Source: an uncultured Hyphomicrobiales bacterium
GTDB taxonomy: Bacteria; Pseudomonadota; Alphaproteobacteria; Rhizobiales; Beijerinckiaceae
NCBI GenBank assembly: GCA_903931945.1
Contig: CAIZEI010000111.1
Span: forward strand, 1 to 36,607
DNA: 36,607 bases
Reading direction: 5' to 3'
Below, piece after piece: positions 32,833 through 36,607 of the stretch. Below the pieces are notes generated by a model, which had not been told where the DNA came from, did no database searches, and saw only the letters and a program-made list of their open reading frames with translations. Position numbers and translations under genes: made by a program. How positions within the stretch are numbered: position 1 is the first letter of the stretch; each line of letters begins with the position of its first letter.

Positions 32833-35241
32833 ATGCGGCTGATCGCCAGATTTTTCGGATTTTTATTTGCCACCGGCGCCATTGTTTTTATCGTGGGCGC
32901 GGCTGCGGCTGCTTTGCTTGTTTGGCATTTCGAGCAGGATCTGCCCGACACAGCGCAACTGAAGAATTATGAACCGCCTGTGATGACGCGCGTTCATGCG
33001 TCGGATGGATCAATTCTGGCCGAATATTCGCGCGAGCGGCGGCTGTATCTGCCGAGCAATGCGATTCCCCCGCTGGTGAAGGACGCATTCATATCGGCGG
33101 AAGACAAGAATTTTTACACGCATAACGGCGTCGATCCCGAGGGTATCGCCCGCGCTGTTGTTGTGTTGTTTCAGGGTTCAAAGCGCGTGCAGGGCGCCTC
33201 TACGATCACCCAGCAGGTCGCTAAAAACTTCCTGCTCACCAATGAACGTTCCTACGAGCGCAAAATTCGCGAAGCCTTGCTCAGCTTCCGCATCGAGAGC
33301 GCCTATTCGAAAGAGCGTATCCTTGAACTTTATCTGAATGAAATTTATCTCGGTCTCGGCAACTACGGCATTGCTGCGGCGGCGTTGAATTATTTCGATA
33401 AGTCCGTCCATGAACTCAGTATCGCCGAAATGGCCTATCTTGCCGCTTTGCCCAAGGCGCCGAGCGATCTCAACCCCTTCCGCAATCGCGACCGCGCTGT
33501 GGATCGTCGCAATTACGTCATCGGTCGCATGGCTGAGGATGGCTACATCACGCACGATCAGGCGGAAAAGGCGAAGGCTGAACCGTTGACGGTCAATCCG
33601 CGCGCGCTGTCGCCAAACTCCTATGCAGCGGGCTATTTTGCCGAAGAGGTGCGACGCGATCTGCTCGACCGCTATGGCGAAAAGAAGCTTTACGAAGGCG
33701 GGCTGTCCGTTCGAACCACTATCGATCCGAAGATGCAATTGATGGCGCGCAAGGCGCTGGTCGACGGGCTTGTGCGGTTTGACGAGGCGCACGGCTTTCG
33801 CGGGCCCATGCGCAGCATCGATATTTCGCGCGACTGGGGAATCACGCTGGCCGAAATTCCCGCGCTTGGCGATGTTCAGCCGTGGCGGTTGGCGGTTGTT
33901 CTGGACACCAGCGATGGTCAGGCCAGGGTCGGGCTGCAACCCGCCAAGGAAAAAAGCGGCGAGATCGTCCGCGAACGCGTAACTGCGATTCTTGCGCGCG
34001 AGGGCATGTCCTGGACCAACAAGGCGTCTGTTCGCTCGGCGTTGCAGCCGGGCGATGTGATCTATGTCGAACCGATGGACGGCAAGCCCGGACAAGTTCG
34101 CTTGCGGCAGATTCCGGACATTTCCGGCGCGCTCGTCGCGATGGACCCCTTCACGGGGCGCGTTTTTGCGATGGTGGGCGGTTTCTCCTACGACCAGTCG
34201 GAATTCAATCGCGCAACGCAGGCCCTGCGGCAGCCAGGTTCGTCCTTCAAGCCGTTTGTCTATGCGACGGCGCTCGACAACGGTTATACGCCCTCTTCGA
34301 TCCTCCTCGACGATCCGATCGCCATCGACCAGGGCAATGGCGAAATCTGGAAACCGGAAAACTTCGAGAAGGAAGGCGGCGGCGGCCCGCATACGTTGCG
34401 CTATGGCGTCGAACATTCCAAAAATCTGATGACGGTGAGGCTGGCGCGTGAAATCGGGATGCCGTTGATCGCTGAATACGCCAAGCGGTTCGGCATTTAT
34501 GACGACCTTCCGAATTATCTGGCCTATTCTCTGGGCGCGGGCGAGACCACTGTTCTGAAGATGGTCACCGCCTATTCGATGCTCGCCAATGGCGGCAAAA
34601 GGGTGAAGGCCACGCTGATCGATCGCATTCAGGATCGTTGGGGACAGACCATTTTCCGGCACGATGAACGCATGTGCGAGGGCTGCGACGCCGCCAAATG
34701 GGACAATCAGCAGGAACCCCGGCTGGTCGACAAGCGCGAGCAGGTGCTGGACCCGCTGACGGCCTATCAGATCACCTCCATCATGGAGGGCGTGATCGAT
34801 CGTGGCACGGGCATTTCCATCAAGCCGCTTGGCCGCGTTCTGGCGGGCAAGACCGGCACCACCAATGAAGCCAAGGATCTGTGGTTTGTCGGCTATTCGC
34901 CGGATCTGGCGGTGGGCGTATTCCTTGGCTATGACCGCCCGCGCTCGATGGGCGATTCAGCGCAGGCGGCGACCTATGCCGCGCCGATCTTTCGCGAATT
35001 CATGCGTGTCGCGCTGAAGGACCGGCCTGATACGCCATTCCGTGTGCCGCAGGGAATCAAATTGATACCGGTCGATGTCAAGACCGGGATGCGCTCGAAT
35101 GGCGCGGGCTCCATTCTGGAAGCCTTCAAACCGGGAACCGCGCCACCCGATTCCTACGCCTTTGGCGGCGCTCCAAAAGCTGCCGGCGCGACGCCTGACG
35201 CCGACAAGGCTGTGGGGTCGGGCACAGGCGGGCTGTATTAG
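32833..35241 (+). CDS. mrcA: Penicillin-binding protein 1A (bifunctional transglycosylase/transpeptidase)
   Basis: An inner-membrane enzyme that polymerises and cross-links peptidoglycan. The 802-residue product has one N-terminal membrane helix (about 10-32). The GT51 glycosyltransferase domain has catalytic Glu90 in ISAEDKNFYTHNGVD and the QGASTITQQVAKN motif. An OB-like region follows (about 330-430), then the transpeptidase domain with S470-SF-K473, SKN in EHSKNLMT and K673-T-G. All catalytic motifs are intact. The tail after about 750 is Gly/Ala/Pro-rich. A weak GGAATGAG precedes the ATG. It shares the strand with the amidase gene and prfB, consistent with cell-wall and translation genes in the usual order. 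Confidence 0.97.
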   Translation: MRLIARFFGFLFATGAIVFIVGAAAAALLVWHFEQDLPDTAQLKNYEPPVMTRVHASDGSILAEYSRERRLYLPSNAIPPLVKDAFISAEDKNFYTHNGVDPEGIARAVVVLFQGSKRVQGASTITQQVAKNFLLTNERSYERKIREALLSFRIESAYSKERILELYLNEIYLGLGNYGIAAAALNYFDKSVHELSIAEMAYLAALPKAPSDLNPFRNRDRAVDRRNYVIGRMAEDGYITHDQAEKAKAEPLTVNPRALSPNSYAAGYFAEEVRRDLLDRYGEKKLYEGGLSVRTTIDPKMQLMARKALVDGLVRFDEAHGFRGPMRSIDISRDWGITLAEIPALGDVQPWRLAVVLDTSDGQARVGLQPAKEKSGEIVRERVTAILAREGMSWTNKASVRSALQPGDVIYVEPMDGKPGQVRLRQIPDISGALVAMDPFTGRVFAMVGGFSYDQSEFNRATQALRQPGSSFKPFVYATALDNGYTPSSILLDDPIAIDQGNGEIWKPENFEKEGGGGPHTLRYGVEHSKNLMTVRLAREIGMPLIAEYAKRFGIYDDLPNYLAYSLGAGETTVLKMVTAYSMLANGGKRVKATLIDRIQDRWGQTIFRHDERMCEGCDAAKWDNQQEPRLVDKREQVLDPLTAYQITSIMEGVIDRGTGISIKPLGRVLAGKTGTTNEAKDLWFVGYSPDLAVGVFLGYDRPRSMGDSAQAATYAAPIFREFMRVALKDRPDTPFRVPQGIKLIPVDVKTGMRSNGAGSILEAFKPGTAPPDSYAFGGAPKAAGATPDADKAVGSGTGGLY

Positions 35242-35318
35242 TCCCGGTTTGCTGCCGCCATTTACTTGAAGCTGCGCTCCGTTTATGGGTCGCCCTCCTC
35301 AATTCCACAGGTGAAGCC

Positions 35319-36450
35319 ATGCGTGCGGAAGCCGAATCGCTCGTCGAAAGCATCAAGCAGTCCATGGGACTGCTGAGGAGGCATCTTTGACGTCGAACAT
35401 TCCAGCCGTCGCCTCGCCGAGCTGACGGCAAAAGTCGAAGATCCCGATCTCTGGAATGACGCTGCCGCCGCGCAAAAGATCATGCGCGAGCGCACCGACC
35501 TTGAGGAGCGCCTCGGCTCGCTCGCGCGTCTTGAACGCGATCTCGACGACGGCATTGGCTTTGTCGAGCTTGGCGAGGCGGAAAATGACGAAGCCACCGA
35601 AAAGGAGGGCCTCGCCATGCTCGCGGCGCTGGCTGCCGAAGCGCAGCAACGCGAAATCGAAACGTTGCTGTCGGGCGAAGCGGACGCCAACGACACGTTT
35701 GTTGAAATCCATTCGGGCGCCGGCGGCACGGAAAGCTGCGACTGGGCGCGCATGCTTGAGCGCATGTATACGCGCTGGGCGGAGCGGCGAAAATTTTCAG
35801 TCGAGGTGATCGAGGAAACCGCTGGCGAAGAGGCCGGGCTCAAATCCTCCACCTTGCTGATCAAGGGCCACAACGCGCACGGCTGGCTCAAGACGGAATC
35901 GGGCGTGCACCGTCTGGTGCGTATATCGCCGTTTGATTCGAATGCGCGCCGACACACGAGTTTCGCCTCGATCTGGGTCTATCCGCTGGTCGATGACCGG
36001 ATCGATATTCAGGTCAATGAATCGGATTGTCGGGTCGATACCTACCGCGCCTCGGGCTCGGGCGGTCAGCACGTCAACAAGACCGATTCGGCGGTGCGCA
36101 TCACGCATATTCCAACGAACATTGTCGTCGCCTGCCAGTCCGAGCGCTCGCAGCACAAGAATCGCGCGACCGCGTGGAACATGCTGCGCGCCCGACTTTA
36201 CGAGCGCGAACTGGAAATCCGCGAGGCGGCGGCCAGCAAGGTTGAAGCCTCCAAGTCCGATAATTCCTGGGGCCATCAGATCCGCAGCTATGTCTTGCAG
36301 CCCTACCAGATGGTCAAGGATCTGCGCACGGGTCTCGTGTCCGGCACGCCTGCCGAAGTGCTCGACGGCAAGCTCGACAATTTCATGGAAGCGGCTCTCG
36401 CCCAGCGCGTGCGCGGCGGCGGCCCGGACAAGGTCGAGGATGTCGATTAA
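35319..36450 (+). CDS. prfB: Peptide chain release factor 2, read through a +1 programmed frameshift
   Basis: RF2 ends translation at UGA and UAA. Translation starts at ATG 35319 and runs 23 codons to CTT, where an in-frame TGA (35388-35390) stops the zero frame; a +1 slip past T35388 continues with GAC GTC GAA to the TAA at 36448-36450, giving 376 residues, the normal RF2 length. The protein carries the stop-codon reading tripeptide S203-P-F205 and the peptidyl-hydrolysis motif G248-G-Q250 (SGSGGQHVNK). It is not a pseudogene: the frameshift signal is the conserved autoregulatory one (separate entry). It follows mrcA by 77 bases. AGGTG lies about six bases before the ATG. Confidence 0.96.
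35376..35391 (+). promoter_or_regulatory. prfB: RF2 programmed +1 frameshift signal
   Basis: AGGAGG (35376-35381), a three-base spacer CAT, then CTT TGA C (35385-35391) reproduces the known RF2 recoding site: an internal Shine-Dalgarno three bases from the slippery CUU, a UGA stop and a following C. When RF2 is scarce the ribosome pauses at UGA and shifts +1; when it is plentiful the 23-residue peptide is released. Here the internal Shine-Dalgarno is a perfect AGGAGG. Confidence 0.95.
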
Positions 36451-36478
36451 GGGGTCGGCGGCAGAATGGCTCGTTCCA

Positions 36479-36553
<75 letters not shown>

Positions 36554-36607
36554 ATGGAATGCGCGGGCCAAAAAATGACAGTGTATGCGGGCGCCGCTGT
36601 GAATTCA

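Noticed and set aside
33178-34662. Long minus-strand open frame opposite mrcA
   Set aside because: Antisense of the fully conserved PBP1A coding sequence; no independent motifs or ribosome site.
35319-36450. prfB as a pseudogene because of the early in-frame TGA
   Set aside because: The stop lies in the conserved CTT TGA C recoding site with an internal AGGAGG; all RF2 motifs follow in the +1 frame.

Overview
The window (about 36.6 kb) looks like chromosomal DNA of an alphaproteobacterium, most likely of the order Hyphomicrobiales (Rhizobiales). The reasons are the gene block RNase E, N-acetylmuramoyl-L-alanine amidase, penicillin-binding protein 1A and release factor 2 (27.4-36.5 kb), an RNase E whose S1 domain is split by a long acidic insert, a GC-rich sequence, and several Bug/TctC-type periplasmic receptors. 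A closer assignment cannot be made from the sequence alone.

Layout. (1) 1-1300 is an AT-richer, transfer-like edge: the 3' end of an IS66-family transposase with its terminal repeat, then a DUF1796-type (putative papain-like cysteine peptidase) gene carrying an N-terminal motif common in surface-polysaccharide proteins. (2) 1.6-2.9 kb holds a stand-alone bicupin gene. (3) 2.9-12.6 kb is an exopolysaccharide export and polymerisation locus. A polyprenyl-phosphate sugar-phosphate transferase reads leftward. Divergent from it are a small secreted protein, an intrinsic terminator, then a tight run of CpsB-type phosphatase, Wza-type lipoprotein, Wzc-type tyrosine autokinase, a J-domain-like membrane-anchored protein, a TPR-like membrane protein with a C-terminal beta-rich domain, and an O-antigen-ligase/polymerase-type membrane protein. 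No other glycosyltransferase and no flippase is present, so the sugar assembly genes must lie elsewhere.

(4) 12.6-23.8 kb is an accessory, apparently periplasmic metabolic region. It has two large secreted proteins that each join a carboxypeptidase-regulatory-like domain, one CxxCH haem site and a virginiamycin-B-lyase-like propeller. A small class I cytochrome c is paired with one of them. Three tripartite tricarboxylate transporter (TctC/Bug) receptors occur without any TctA/TctB membrane genes. Also here are a DUF1761 membrane protein, a poly(3-hydroxybutyrate)-depolymerase-like esterase, an NtaA/SnaA/DszA-type flavin monooxygenase and a PepSY membrane protein. The haem-propeller/receptor alternation is the best candidate for an undescribed system: a periplasmic oxidation or sensing module linked to solute capture.

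(5) 23.8-27.3 kb carries an M48 lipoprotein metalloprotease, an SNase-like secreted protein, tRNA-Arg(CCT) and an alpha/beta hydrolase. (6) 27.4-36.6 kb is core housekeeping: rne; a 0.7-kb divergent leader/promoter region; amidase, mrcA and prfB (with a classic CTT TGA C +1 programmed frameshift); and tRNA-Thr(GGT) on the opposite strand.
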